This document shows, one piece after another, positions 26,428-34,092 of a DNA stretch of 64,000 nucleotides (positions are counted from its first letter, which is position 1; every line of letters begins with the position of its first letter). The notes below the pieces were generated by a model, which saw only the letters and a program-made list of their open reading frames with translations, was not told the origin of the DNA and did not search any database. The stretch comes from JASHPR01 sp963844655. GTDB lineage: Bacteria > Actinomycetota > Actinomycetes > Streptosporangiales > Streptosporangiaceae. The translations under genes and the position numbers were made by a program. The stretch spans positions 806,001 to 870,000 of the forward strand of contig CAWJPA010000003.1 in assembly GCA_963844655.1 (NCBI GenBank), given 5' to 3'.

Positions 26428-26848
26428 GAACTCACATCCTTCCGGATTTCCTCGTGCCTGATGTGCCAGAGCAACAGGAGCTCAATGCGGCCGACTCTGC
26501 GGCTCGGAGAAGGCGTTTATGCCGATGGCGCGCGTATGCCCAGTGCAGAGACTGGGACGGACAAGTTGCTGGCGGGCTGAGCCCGAAATGGATGCCCTGT
26601 CAGTGCTTCCGCGCCGGAGCGATATGAGTGATGCTGCCCGTGCCTTGGGCGCTTGCCCGCACTCCCGGCAGCGGTTTTCGTGACGCCTGTACTTCCACTG
26701 TGCGGCCAATACCGCCCGGCCACAAACGCCGCCTGACCGTCGATAGCTGCCGGGTACTGTCCGGGAATGGCCGCTGGAGGCCGTTGTCGTCCGCTGGAGT
26801 CCGCCAGTCCTTTACAAATGTGACCTAGATCACATTATGTGTTGGAGG
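26428..26848. other. gene-free stretch in the element
   Basis: 420 bp between the excisionase start and the antitoxin stop. A minus-strand frame (26482-26709) contains a CRECGQ-like Cys pair but has no ribosome site or family match, and may be a relic. The only strong signal is the CRP-type palindrome at 26816-26837. No other gene is supported. Confidence 0.5.
26816..26837. promoter_or_regulatory. CRP/FNR-type palindrome (TGTGA-N6-TCACA)
   Basis: TGTGA, six bases CCTAGA, then TCACA, flanked by AAA on the left and TTA on the right. It matches the cAMP receptor protein consensus almost completely; actinobacterial CRP homologues recognise the same core. It lies 11 bp beyond the antitoxin gene stop. 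No clear gene begins next to it in either direction, so its target is not identified. Confidence 0.5.
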
Positions 26849-27169
26849 TCACGCCGAGCGGCGCTGTCCTGAGCCGAGGCTGACGGTGAGCGTCAGGCCC
26901 AGCGCCTCGGCGAGCCGTTCCAGCAGCGGCAAGGTGGGGGTGGTGCCGCCAGCCTCGAACCGGGCGACGCCGGGCTGGCTCATCCCGGCCCGCTCGGCCA
27001 GCTGGCGCTGGGACCAGCCCAGTTCCTCGCGCCGCAGCCTGACCGTTTCGGCCAGCTCGTAGCGCAGCCGGGTCTGCTCATAGGCGGCTGCGACTTCCGG
27101 GCGGTCCATGCGGGCCTGGCGGGCGTCGGCGAGGCGGGTACGCCGCGTTGCGTCCTGGCTCATCGTCAC
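26849..27169 (-). CDS. XRE-family antitoxin
   Basis: 106 aa. The HTH lies at residues 40-95 (LRREELGWSQRQLAERAGMSQPGVARFEAGGTTPTLPLLERLAEALG). The N-terminal 40 residues are a charged helix likely to contact the toxin. ATG overlaps the toxin stop as ATGA. The toxin-first, antitoxin-second order is typical of HigBA-type modules, where the antitoxin represses the shared promoter. Confidence 0.87.
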   Translation of the reverse strand: MTMSQDATRRTRLADARQARMDRPEVAAAYEQTRLRYELAETVRLRREELGWSQRQLAERAGMSQPGVARFEAGGTTPTLPLLERLAEALGLTLTVSLGSGQRRSA

Positions 27170-27516
27170 CGGTCCTCCTCATCGGCAGTGTGGCCCTCGG
27201 CCTGGCAGCGGGCCATCGCCGCCGCGGCCCTGGCAATCTCCGCGGTCTCGCGCATCCTGGTCTTGGCGAACACGGTCAAGGCGATGATCCGCCGCCCCGA
27301 AGCGATCCAGTAGCTGATCCGGATGCGCTCGCCACCGCAGTAGAACCGAAGCTCCCGCAGCTTCCCCGACAACTGCCGGGTGTACGGCTCGCCCAGCAGC
27401 ACACCGCGTTCTTCCAGCAGATCCAGGTGGAACATCGCCTGCGCCCACCGCTGGTCATCCAGCCCCTCCAGCCAGTCCCGGACCTCGGGCTCGAGTTCTA
27501 CCTCGCCCCAGGTCAT
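27166..27516 (-). CDS. RelE/HigB-like toxin
   Basis: 116 aa from ATG at 27516 (MTWGEVELEPEV), which fits family starts. Core features are LSGKLRELRFYCGGERIRISYW and the C-terminal IIALTVFAKTRMRE, as in phage Gp49-like/HigB ribosome-dependent mRNA interferases. The frame is open to 27633, but residues 1-22 of that longer version are glutamate-cysteine ligase sequence (see 27568-27929) and so are probably not toxin. It overlaps the antitoxin start by 4 bp. Confidence 0.85.
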   Translation of the reverse strand: MTWGEVELEPEVRDWLEGLDDQRWAQAMFHLDLLEERGVLLGEPYTRQLSGKLRELRFYCGGERIRISYWIASGRRIIALTVFAKTRMRETAEIARAAAAMARCQAEGHTADEEDR

Positions 27517-27567
27517 ACCAGCGAGGATATCGCGTGCCAGGCGTGAGAACACGGGGTAAGGCTGATT

Positions 27568-27929
27568 GTCGACATGCACATGGCAGCCGCAGGTGAGCTC
27601 TTCATGCGCGGTCAGGCCGAAGTGCTCGGCCATCCGGCGGTACCGCCCTTTGCTGGTGATCGCCGGCGGCAGGCACCGGTGAGGTGCCCAGGGCCGCCAG
27701 GCGGGCCCGGCACCGCGTTACCTCACGCGCGAGATCGTCCAGCGACACACAGGGGCTGGTGTTGATCTCCACTTGCTGTTTATGCAGCTCGAACTCAAGG
27801 TAGCCGGGCTCCGCGCTGGTGCTGTCCGCCCCGGCCGCCCGCATGACAGCTCCGGCCGTGGCCTGCGGCCTGCCGGTGGCCGTTCACCAGCAGGAACTCT
27901 TCCTCGATGCCAACTGGCCGGGTACTCAC
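27568..27929 (-). pseudogene. glutamate-cysteine ligase (GCS2/YbdK-like) N-terminal remnant
   Basis: Reading from GTG at 27929, the first frame gives STRPVGIEEEFLLVNG, the signature start of the GCS2 family. A second frame (from 27844) has GYLEFELHKQQVEINTSPC followed by a helix. A third (from 27633) gives MAEHFGLTAHEELTCGCHVHVD. Together these are the first ~120 residues of a carboxylate-amine ligase in the correct order but in three frames. The similarity stops after HVHVD, close to the toxin gene. The ~250-residue remainder is absent. Confidence 0.75.
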
Positions 27930-28149
27930 AAGGCCAGCATCTCAGCCCGCCCCCGCTGTCCGGGCCCAGAATCGTCTCCCCGAACCCAACGGCAGGCTGC
28001 TGGCGGCCTATGACACAGCACCGGACACGAACAAGCCCGATACGTCCGCGACCCGCCGCGCGTCAGGTCATCTCCTCGGTCGGGCACTCTTCGAGCTACC
28101 CCGGGGTAGGGCTTTACCCCGACCCCGTGCCCTGATCACGCTGGTCCTT

Positions 28150-28189
28150 AGGGGTTCCCCGTCCCCCCAGGTGGTATCCGTCCCTGTTC
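28150..28189 (+). promoter_or_regulatory. conserved upstream block, copy 1
   Basis: AGGGGTT-CCCCGTCCCC followed by GTATCCGTC-CTGT. A closely matching block occurs in the opposite orientation at 32117-32156, upstream of the Tyr-Pro-repeat gene at 31988. In both cases it lies on the 5' side of a Tyr-Pro-repeat reading frame. A shared promoter or leader is the simplest explanation. Confidence 0.4.
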
Positions 28190-28468
28190 AGGGGCTGACG
28201 CGGCGGCCTAGTGTGTCGAGACAACCGCGAGCTTTAGCAGCAAGGTGCTGGCCAGCTTCGGCCGGCGGCGGCTTTGTGCCTTTGGCCCCTCGACAGCGGC
28301 ACCGCCGAGGGACACGGGACGGGAGATCGTGACGGGCGCGGCGCTGATCGCCTTCGGCGGGGCCTGCCCGGGCGCGCAGGCTCACCAGGCGCTACCGAAT
28401 CCCCACTAGCCCAGGGAGCGCGTACTTCGGTGCGGTAAGACCCTGGACGGTGACGGTCCCGACTCTAG

Positions 28469-28675
28469 CTAACGGAGGGATATCCCACGGACGGCTACCC
28501 AGCGGATCGCTATCCAGCGGAGCGCTACCCTGAAGATAGGTACCCGGCGAACGGCTACCCAGACAGTGGTTACGCAGCAAACGATGACCGTTATCCGCGA
28601 GAGGCCGGATACCCACCACAGCCCGGGCGATTCCGGGGACACGGACTCGCTCTGGCGGGCGTGGCGGATCCTTAA
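28469..28675 (+). pseudogene. Tyr-Pro pentapeptide-repeat fragment
   Basis: The open frame after a TAG at 28466 encodes EGYP-TDGYP-ADRYP-AERYP-EDRYP-ANGYP, then degenerates and stops at 28675. There is no start codon after the stop. The repeat resembles the N-terminus of the intact gene at 31551-31988 (NGYPAPRYPEDGYPESG). It is probably a remnant, or the upstream half of a frameshifted gene that continues in the next frame. Confidence 0.5.
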
Positions 28676-29123
28676 CCTGGCTGACGGCCAGGAGGCCGCC
28701 ATAACGCAGTGGGCGTGGGCCCGGGTCAACGCCATACACGAGGCGGCCGAACGCGAGGCCGCAGCGGTCCGGCAGAAGGCGAGCAGCTAGATCGCCGCGA
28801 TCCGCGCCGCCGCGGAACGGGATGCCGCCGCGGCGATCCTGCCCGTCTCAGGCGAGCCTGGCCGGGCGGCGATGCCACTAACTGCGCCGGGCCACCCTCA
28901 ACCCACCGCCCTCCCAGCGTCGCCGCCCGCGGACCTTCCCTCGGGGCCGGCCCCCAAGCCCAGGCGGCAGGTGCACCGCCGCCGTCACCCGCGCTTTCCC
29001 GAACCGGGCCGCGTAGCGACCGTACGACTTGACTGCACAACATGGACAGCACCAGCTTGGAAGGTCGGTGGTACGGAAACCGGTCCACCAGGGCCGATAT
29101 TCGTGCTGGCCCACTCAGGTTGA
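28584..29123 (+). pseudogene. helical Ala/Glu-rich protein with in-frame stop
   Basis: ATG at 28584 opens TVIRERPDTHHSPGDSG and a predicted helix (RAWRILNLADGQEAAITQWAWARVNAIHEAAER). TAG at 28788 interrupts it, but the same frame goes on as IAAIRAAAERDAAAAIL and a Pro/Ala-rich region to 29123. The heptad-like AAER/AIR pattern runs across the stop, so a nonsense mutation is likely. Function unknown. Confidence 0.55.
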
Positions 29124-29317
29124 GTGCCCATCAGTGACCGCTGGTAGCCGTGAGCGCTCGTGGCTCGTGGCCCAGGCGTGGCCCGGCCTGGGATCAACTG
29201 GTCTTGGTCCGCTGAGCTGTCGAGTGTCATGGAGTGGTTTACAGGGAGTCGGCGCTATCGCCTCCAAGATCGCCAGAGCGCACGTGGTCTGCCTGGACGA
29301 CTTCGCTAAGCCGGCCC

Positions 29318-29560
29318 AGTAGCTCAGAGCTTAGCGTTTACGATGTCAGTAATAAAGTAAGCAATTGCGACAAATGGATAGATGATAAGCATGCCGATTA
29401 TCCACCGCGTTTTTGCTTTATCGGCAATCTCTTTATTAATGGCCGCACCAACAATCATCCATATTTCAAAGCGAAAATCATATAGCAATTACAATAATTA
29501 TTAGCAGCCATGCGCCTGGGTGCAACATATGGTGTCTATACATACAAGTATCATAATAAC
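29318..29560. other. AT-rich islet
   Basis: About 240 bp with frequent TTTATC, AATAATTATT and ATACATAC runs in DNA otherwise near 65-70% GC. The edges are sharp. It contains the small membrane ORF at 29324-29458 on the minus strand and no recognisable insertion-sequence ends. Confidence 0.7.
29324..29458 (-). CDS. low-GC 44-aa membrane peptide
   Basis: ATG at 29458 (an in-frame TTG at 29488 would add ten residues). The product has a helix INKEIADKAKTRW and a strong membrane segment WIIGMLIIYPFVAIAYFITDIV. Codons are A/T-rich (AAT, AAA, ATT, TTT) unlike everything around it. No family is recognised; it may be a whole small protein or the 3' end of a transferred gene. Confidence 0.45.
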   Translation of the reverse strand: MIVGAAINKEIADKAKTRWIIGMLIIYPFVAIAYFITDIVNAKL

Positions 29561-29727
29561 GGCGCGGGTAGCTGGGCTAGCGCAGCGAGCCGGGAAGGTA
29601 GCCCAGCAGCACCGCCGCCCGCGACTCGAACCCCGAACCGGCGGATTAACAGACGGCGCGGGCAACGTCGAAACTATCCGAGGCCGTCTAGCGGTTCGGG
29701 TGATCACCGCCGACGTGTTCAAGGTGA

Positions 29728-29943
29728 TCAGCACCAGTCTGGTCCAGTGCAGCGGCGTTGCTGCTCTAAGCTGCCCGCTCGCTGCTGGGGGTCGGCGGCC
29801 TGGTGGCACTTCTTGATCCCGATCCGTGGCACACAGCGCAGGTCGTGGGTGTGCAGGTGTGCGCAGTCCCGTAGCAGGTGCATCCCGGTGCAGGGACCAG
29901 CCCGCCGCCGCTGTATGCCCGGGCAGTGATCGCTGCGGTCCAT
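29728..29943 (-). CDS. small Cys/His-rich protein
   Basis: 71 aa from ATG at 29943, with AGGAG six bases upstream. Cys and His residues are spaced as in a zinc-binding module (DHCPGIQRRRAGPCTGMHLLRDCAHLHTH, CVPR, KKCH). No family is recognised. The good ribosome site and Cys/His pattern argue for a real gene in a region with few others. The 29944-30399 stretch beyond it shows no gene. Confidence 0.45.
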   Translation of the reverse strand: MDRSDHCPGIQRRRAGPCTGMHLLRDCAHLHTHDLRCVPRIGIKKCHQAADPQQRAGSLEQQRRCTGPDWC

Positions 29944-30399
29944 GATCGCTCCTGTCCGAGTGGCCTCCCACCTGGTGGGCTTCACCCGATAGGCGCCGAT
30001 CACTGCCGTCTATGGCGGTCGTTGGAGCAGGTCAGTAACCGGCAAGAAGCGCGCGGCACAAATCGCCGCCAGCGGAGTGGTCTAGGCTCGCTGGCGTCTC
30101 ACCATCCCCTGGCGCATCATCCGTTGACGACGCCCGTCGGCTCGACCATAATGTCATCGCCCGGCAGGCGCCGTGGCACGTGGTCCAGCAGCGTGGCTAC
30201 CTACTTCACGTGTGACAGTAGGAGTCCGCGATGCCCGGAGATCAAACCGACGGCGCTCAAATTCCCGTGGCCTCGTGCCTTTTCACCGTGCCCGGCAGCG
30301 CCATTGCCCCAAACCCTGGCGCTGCCTGCGGTGCCCTGCTCCGGCATACAGTCCAGCTCGAGGTGACGGCCGGGAACGTCTGGGGCCAGATCAGACGGG

Positions 30400-31179
30400 A
30401 TGGCGATAGTGGCACACGACGAACCGTCGGCTCCGCAGCCCGGCGAACGGTATGGGGACCTTGCCGAGTCGCTCACCGACTTGGCCCGGGCGCTGGCTGA
30501 AAGCGAGTCGGTCCGCGACACGCTGCAGAGCATCCTTGCGCTCGCGCTCCGTTTCATTCCGGGATGCCACGCAGCGAGTATCACGGTGCTGGACGACAAG
30601 GATCAGCCAAGCACCATTGCGGCCACCGACAATGAAACATATGAGCTGGATCGACGCCAGTACCTCCTGCATGACGGGCCATGTATGGATGCCGCCCGCC
30701 GCCAGCAGGTCAATCGATGGAGCCTGCACGCCGCTCAACAGCGATGGCCGGAATTCACCCGCCTGGCCGAGAGCATGGGCCTGCGGAGCTATCTTGCCGC
30801 CGGGCTTGGCCTAGCGGGCCGTCGGCTGGGAGCCCTGAACCTTTCCAGCCATGACACTGACGGCTTTACCCAGCTGGACGAAGACCTCATCTCCTTGTTC
30901 ACCACGCCTGCGGCAGCCTCCATCGTCGTCGTAGGCCGCTACGAGCAGGCCCGCGACCTGGCCGCGCAGTTCAAACAGGCCCTGCAGTCGCGGGCGGCGA
31001 TCGACCACGCGATCGGCATTATCATGGCCGAGTCACGCTGCGACGCCGACCAGGCATTCGCGACGCTCAGCCGGGCGTCGAACAATCGCAACATGAAGCT
31101 CCACGACCTGGCCATCGAGATCGTCATGCACGTTAGTGGGCGGCCACCGTCCCAGTCAGCAGACTCAGACATGCCGTGA
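30400..31179 (+). CDS. GAF-ANTAR transcription antitermination regulator
   Basis: 259 aa. The GAF domain spans residues 20-175 (FIPGCHAASITVLDD, DGPCMDAARRQQV). The C-terminal ANTAR domain spans about 190-250 (LQSRAAIDHAIGIIMAESRCDADQAFATLSRASNNRNMKLHDLA). ANTAR proteins bind paired RNA hairpins and suppress termination; GAF supplies small-ligand or stress sensing. It stands alone with gene-poor DNA on both sides (31180-31550 shows no gene). Confidence 0.9.
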   Translation: MAIVAHDEPSAPQPGERYGDLAESLTDLARALAESESVRDTLQSILALALRFIPGCHAASITVLDDKDQPSTIAATDNETYELDRRQYLLHDGPCMDAARRQQVNRWSLHAAQQRWPEFTRLAESMGLRSYLAAGLGLAGRRLGALNLSSHDTDGFTQLDEDLISLFTTPAAASIVVVGRYEQARDLAAQFKQALQSRAAIDHAIGIIMAESRCDADQAFATLSRASNNRNMKLHDLAIEIVMHVSGRPPSQSADSDMP

Positions 31180-31550
31180 TAGTCCTAAGCTGCCGCTGTC
31201 AGAGCCGACGGATGGCGGCTGCCACTTCTATGCCATCTAGACGCATGGAGCCGGCCGAGGTCATTGACGCATGTCAGCGGCCTGTCGTGGTGTCAGTCCG
31301 GATCGATGCGCGTCGGCGCAGTTGCTGCACTTTGCTGCTGCACCCTTGACCCTTAATCGTCAAAGACGGAAAGCGGCACCGGCCTGATAACTTCCACATG
31401 TGATCGCCTCGATGCGAACCATCGGCAGTGCGGTCAGCAGAGGTCACTACGCAGGTCTGGAGGCTGCTAAGGCTCGATCGAACGTGGTAGGCGTCGGTGC
31501 GGCTGCTGCACTTTCGTGCTGCGGACTGCCACGCGTTTGGCATTTACGTG

Positions 31551-31988
31551 TCAGTGGCCGCTTGGCCGAAGTTCCCCCCAAGCTGATGGCCGAAAGTGCA
31601 GCGGTAAGACGCGGCGTGCCGCCCGCCCGGGACGAACGGGTACCAGTTCCAGGCCCGCGCGGGTTGCGGCAGCGACATGGGCAGGGCATAGCTGGGCTTC
31701 CACCAGCCCCCCGGCGAAGGTCAGCAGCCGGTACCGGCCGGGGGCAAGACCAGTACAGGTGTGAGCCCAGTCCTCGGCCTTGAGCATGGACGCCGCGGTG
31801 ATCGAACGGCCCGCGTCACAGAGCCCGGTGAAGGCATCGCAGCGGGCACAGTACCCATAGCGCTTCAGATCAGGCCCGCGCTTGCCACAGGACGGGCACC
31901 TCACGCGGGCAAACACAGGACCGTTCGCCGGCAATCCGCTTTCTGGGTATCCGTCTTCGGGGTAGCGGGGCGCCGGATAGCCGTTCAT
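31551..31988 (-). CDS. Tyr-Pro repeat / zinc-ribbon protein
   Basis: 145 aa with a very strong ribosome site (GGAGGGGGAG before ATG). The N-terminus repeats NGYP-APRYP-EDGYP-ESGLP. Residues 30-60 hold a probable zinc ribbon (CPSCGKRGPDLKRYGYCARC), followed by AHTCTGLAPGRYRLLTFAGGLVEAQLCPAHVAAA. No known family is recognised. A related Tyr-Pro repeat at 28.5 kb and a shared upstream block point to a small paralogous family in this genome. Confidence 0.65.
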   Translation of the reverse strand: MNGYPAPRYPEDGYPESGLPANGPVFARVRCPSCGKRGPDLKRYGYCARCDAFTGLCDAGRSITAASMLKAEDWAHTCTGLAPGRYRLLTFAGGLVEAQLCPAHVAAATRAGLELVPVRPGRAARRVLPLHFRPSAWGELRPSGH

Positions 31989-32116
31989 GGGACTCCCCCT
32001 CCGTCTGGGGCCGAGTCCGTCACGTCCCGGGCCTAGCGCACCGGGGTACGCGAGCCCCGGCCTGACCCTGTGTGCACAGTTCTCCCGCCACAGTAGACGC
32101 GGCGGGCCGGTTCCGG

Positions 32117-32156
32117 ACAGAGACGGATACGCTTCTAGGGGACGGAAACCCCTTGG
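32117..32156 (-). promoter_or_regulatory. conserved upstream block, copy 2
   Basis: Read on the minus strand: AAGGGGTTTCCGTCCCC, then GTATCCGTCTCTGT. This matches the block at 28150-28189. It lies about 130-170 bp upstream of the Tyr-Pro/zinc-ribbon gene start at 31988 and probably contains its promoter. Confidence 0.4.
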
Positions 32157-32270
32157 GGGTTCTGGTTCGTTGAGGTTCGCCGCGGCTGGACGTAACCTCT
32201 GGAATTCCAGGCCGCGTCCGTTCTCAGGCGCCTGCGCTTGCCATGCACTCGCTCAGGTCACCCGGCTAGG

Positions 32271-33381
32271 TGTACTGACCATGGACGTTGGTGACGGCGA
32301 CACGGGCGGATGATCTTGAATAGATGAGGGCCTCCGGGTTCGGTGTGGATCACCACAATCTGCACCGAGCGCCCGGGAGGCCCTCGTGGTCCACCGTAAT
32401 GCCCCGCTGACTGAGACCGGGCGGCTGCGCCTGGCCCGGTGCGTCGTCGAGGACGGCTGGCCGCTGCGCCGGGCCGCGGAGCGGTTCCAGGTCTCGCACA
32501 CGACCGCGGCCCGGTGGGCTGCCCGGTACCGGCAGGACGGCGCTGCCGGGATGGCCGACCGGTCGTCGCGGCCGCACGCCAGCCCGGCCCGCACGCCCGC
32601 GGCGGACCGAGCGGCGGATCGTCGGGCCTGCGGGTCTCGCGGCGGCTGGGCCCGGCCCGGATCGCGTGGCGGCTGGGCCTGCACGCCCTCGACCGTGCAC
32701 GGGGTCCTGGCCCGCGTACGGCTGCCCGCGCGCTGGCGCACCTGGACCGCGGCACCGGCGTCCCGGTCCGCCGCTACGAGCGGGACCGGCCCGGCGAGCT
32801 GGTCCACGTCGACATCAAGAAGCTCGGCAACATCCCGACGGCGGCGGCCACCGCGTCCTGGACCGCGCCGCCGGCAAGCGCAACCGGCAGGCCCACCGCG
32901 ACCGGGCCGCCGCCGCAAGATCGCGGGCCAGACGAACCTCGGCTACGGCTACCTGCACACCGCCCTCGACGACCACTCCCGGCTGGCCTACACCGAGATC
33001 CTGCGCCGATGAGCGCAGGAGACCGCCGCCGCGTTCCTGGCCCGCGCGCACGCCTGGTACGCCGCCGCCGGCATCACCATCGAGCGCGTGATCATCCGAC
33101 AACGGCGCCTGCTACCGGTCCCGGCCCTGGGCCGACGACCTGCGCCGACCTGCGGCATCACCCACAAGCGCACCCGCCCCTACCGGCCGCAGACCAACGG
33201 GAAAGTCGAGCGCTTCCACCGCACCCTGGCCGACGAATGGGCCTACGCCCGCCCCTACGCCACCGAAACCGAGCGCCGCGCCGCCCTTGACCCCTGGCTC
33301 CACACGTACAACCATCACCGGGGACACACCGCACTCAAAGGCCTCCCGCCCGCCAGCCGCGTCACCAACTTCGGGCAGACA
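32271..33381 (+). mobile_element. IS481-type insertion sequence with 5-bp target duplication
   Basis: The element starts TGT and ends ACA. Its left end (TGTACTGACC...GTTGGTGACG) matches the inverted right end (TGTCTGCCCG...GTTGGTGACG). CTAGG flanks both sides (32266-32270 and 33382-33386) as a target-site duplication. It encloses one broken transposase. The right copy of CTAGG forms part of the stop codon of the glycosyltransferase gene at 33382. Confidence 0.85.
32386..33381 (+). pseudogene. IS481-family transposase, multiply frameshifted
   Basis: Pieces in all three frames assemble in family order: HTH NAPLTETGRLRLARCVVEDGW, then RVSRRLGPARIAWRLGLH, RYERDRPGELVHVDIKKLG (first catalytic Asp), GYGYLHTALDDHSRLAYTE (second Asp), KRTRPYRPQTNGKVERFHRTLADEW (catalytic Glu) and YNHHRGHTALKG. 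At least three frameshifts and a stop near 33010 mean it is inactive, or the sequence is poor there. It would cut and paste the surrounding IS. Confidence 0.85.
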
Positions 33382-34092
33382 CTAGGCAAGTCCATCGCAG
33401 GTGCCGACGGTACTTTGGGCGCGCAGGTAGCTGGAGAAGCCCCGGGGTGCCCGGCCTTCGCGGCGCACGCTTGTGACCACGGGCGCCGAAGCGATGCGGG
33501 AGATCCGCAGATGTCCGGTGAGCGCCGCGCGCCTGGCCAGGTCAGCATCCTCGCCGGTCGATAGCGGTCGCCAGCCGCCGAGCGCCAGGTACGCATCACC
33601 GCGGATCCCGAGGTTGGCTCCGTGTACGTGCGGGTGGCCGTCACGCAGGTGATGCAGGCTGGCCCACTGCGCCCGAGCCGCCGGGCGAAGACCCGGGCCC
33701 GGTATGACTGTCCCCAGGACCACATGCGCGCCGAGCCGTGCCTCGGCCATCATCGAGGTCAGCCAGTTCACCGGGACTTCTGAGTCGGCGTCGGTGTTGG
33801 CCAGCCACAGTTCCCCGACCGGGCCAGCACCGCCGAGAGCGACACAGGCACCGGCGCGGCGGGCCAGACCGACATTCGCGGCGGTGATGGTGACAGACTG
33901 CACATCACCGCTGGCCGCCGTGACCAGCGCTGTCGCGTCGCGGCAGTTGTCCAAGACCACCACGATCCGAGCTTGAATGCTCGCATCGGCGCGGTACAGA
34001 TGGTCCCGTGCTGTGCGGATGCGGGACAGGCAGCGACCGATATGTTGTTCTTCATTGGCAGCCGGCACGATGACCGTGACGCGCCGGATCAA
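33382..34092 (-). CDS. glycosyltransferase family 2 protein
   Basis: 236 aa. The GT-A start RVTVIVPAANEEQHIGRCLSRI, the DxD-type NTDADSEVP near 100 and the acceptor-site STGEDADLARR near 180 are present. Its ATG overlaps the acyl-CoA dehydrogenase stop by 4 bp (ATGA). GT2 plus acyl-CoA dehydrogenase commonly occur with PIG-L deacetylase and a methyltransferase; those two are not seen here, and an IS lies exactly after the stop codon. The sugar and acceptor are unknown. Confidence 0.87.
   Translation of the reverse strand: MIRRVTVIVPAANEEQHIGRCLSRIRTARDHLYRADASIQARIVVVLDNCRDATALVTAASGDVQSVTITAANVGLARRAGACVALGGAGPVGELWLANTDADSEVPVNWLTSMMAEARLGAHVVLGTVIPGPGLRPAARAQWASLHHLRDGHPHVHGANLGIRGDAYLALGGWRPLSTGEDADLARRAALTGHLRISRIASAPVVTSVRREGRAPRGFSSYLRAQSTVGTCDGLA

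Noticed and set aside
29600..29700. Minus-strand tRNA-like piece with CTGTTAATC and GGGTTCGAGTC
   Set aside because: The T-stem does not pair on both sides and no matching acceptor stem or D-arm could be drawn, so it is not called as a tRNA; it may be a relic.
31300..31525. CRISPR-like or duplicated element from two CGTCGG-GC-GCTGCTGCACTTT copies
   Set aside because: Only two imperfect copies about 180 bp apart, with no regular spacers or gene context.
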